From CAZSVI01 sp964610205 (GTDB taxonomy: Bacteria; Bacillota; Clostridia; DSM-8532): 34,340 nt of DNA. Where the stretch lies: assembly GCA_964610205.1 (NCBI GenBank), contig CAZSVI010000025.1:1-34340 (forward strand), read 5' to 3'. The translations under genes and the position numbers were made by a program. A model generated the notes under the pieces. It ran no database searches. It was not told the origin of the DNA and worked only from the letters and a program-made list of their open reading frames with translations. Below, piece by piece: positions 34,286-34,340 of the stretch (its first letter is position 1; every line of letters starts with the position of its first letter).

Positions 34286-34340
34286 CTATATATGTTGTAC
34301 TAAATTTTTAGTACAACATATATAGCACAAGTGAATTGAG
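34286..34340 (-). repeat. Palindromic repeat element, copy B (runs off the window)
   Basis: A perfect palindrome of two 19-bp arms (CTATATATGTTGTACTAAA, 2-bp centre) at 34286-34325, then 15 bases identical to the joint of copy A. Read on the minus strand it matches copy A with one mismatch, and the GC-rich hairpin would lie beyond the window end. It abuts the serpin leader. Confidence 0.75.
34287..34316 (-). promoter_or_regulatory. Candidate serpin promoter inside the repeat
   Basis: On the minus strand TTGTAC (34311-34316), an 18-bp spacer and TATATA (34287-34292), placing a start near 34280, just upstream of the SD at 34271-34276. The boxes lie in the two arms of the palindrome, so a protein binding it would block or control transcription. 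Confidence 0.4.

Noticed and set aside
26796..34340. The block read as a composite transposon bounded by inverted repeats
   Set aside because: The inverted copies have no transposase between them, the cargo genes look unrelated, and the third partial copy argues for separate insertions of a small repeat.
1..34340. CRISPR arrays, tRNA or rRNA genes
   Set aside because: No regularly spaced direct repeats and no cloverleaf or rRNA sequence was seen on either strand.

Overview
The window looks like a chromosomal segment of an anaerobic, low-to-moderate GC Firmicute of the class Clostridia, plausibly a relative of the cellulolytic Acetivibrio/Ruminiclostridium group. The signs are AGGAGG-type ribosome binding sites, several TTG/GTG starts, YesM/YesN two-component regulation of a carbohydrate ABC operon, GatCAB, the YfmF/YfmH-Lgt gene group, an Mbh-type Mrp antiporter and a serpin. 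The exact taxon cannot be fixed from the sequence alone.

Layout. (1) 1-599 (+): 3' end of an ammonium transporter fused to a PII domain. (2) 704-8740 (-): a carbohydrate operon, in transcription order two LplB/LplC-type permeases, a solute-binding lipoprotein, a GH5-like glycosidase with a GH42-like C-terminal part, a GH130-type phosphorylase and a NodB-like deacetylase. It is divergent from (3) 8919-12297 (+): a YesN response regulator and YesM histidine kinase, which probably control it. The enzymes suggest uptake and partly phosphorolytic breakdown of a beta-mannoside; the substrate is an inference. (4) 12381-16840 (+): a promoter, a leader with a folded multibranch RNA element, then eight overlapping genes in the order of the Pyrococcus mbhA-H block (MrpE-F-G, MbhD, MbhE, MrpB-C-D), with no hydrogenase and no full-length MrpA. 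(5) 16869-21796 (-): yfmF-yfmH-lgt-rodA behind a strong sigma-A promoter. (6) 22039-23229 (+): membrane diguanylate cyclase. (7) 23248-26498 (-): gatC-gatA-gatB behind a good promoter. (8) 26568-26780 (-): a truncated alanine aminotransferase relic.

(9) 26796-34340 is an accessory-looking block with an LCP protein (+), a very large phosphodiester-glycosidase surface protein (-), an alpha/beta hydrolase (+) and a serpin lipoprotein (-). A palindromic repeat family occurs three times here. Two long copies lie in opposite strand orientation at the two ends of the block (26796-26892 and 34286 to the window end), and a degenerate piece lies at 31894-31912. Each reads in the same direction as the next gene downstream, and the two full copies could supply a promoter.

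The observations I rate highest are the structured RNA in front of the Mrp operon, the hydrogenase-less Mbh-type antiporter with an extra soluble domain on its MbhD subunit, the oriented palindromic repeat family, the candidate mannoside locus, and the serpin with a predicted Thr-Ser scissile bond. No tRNA, rRNA, CRISPR array or intact transposase gene was seen.
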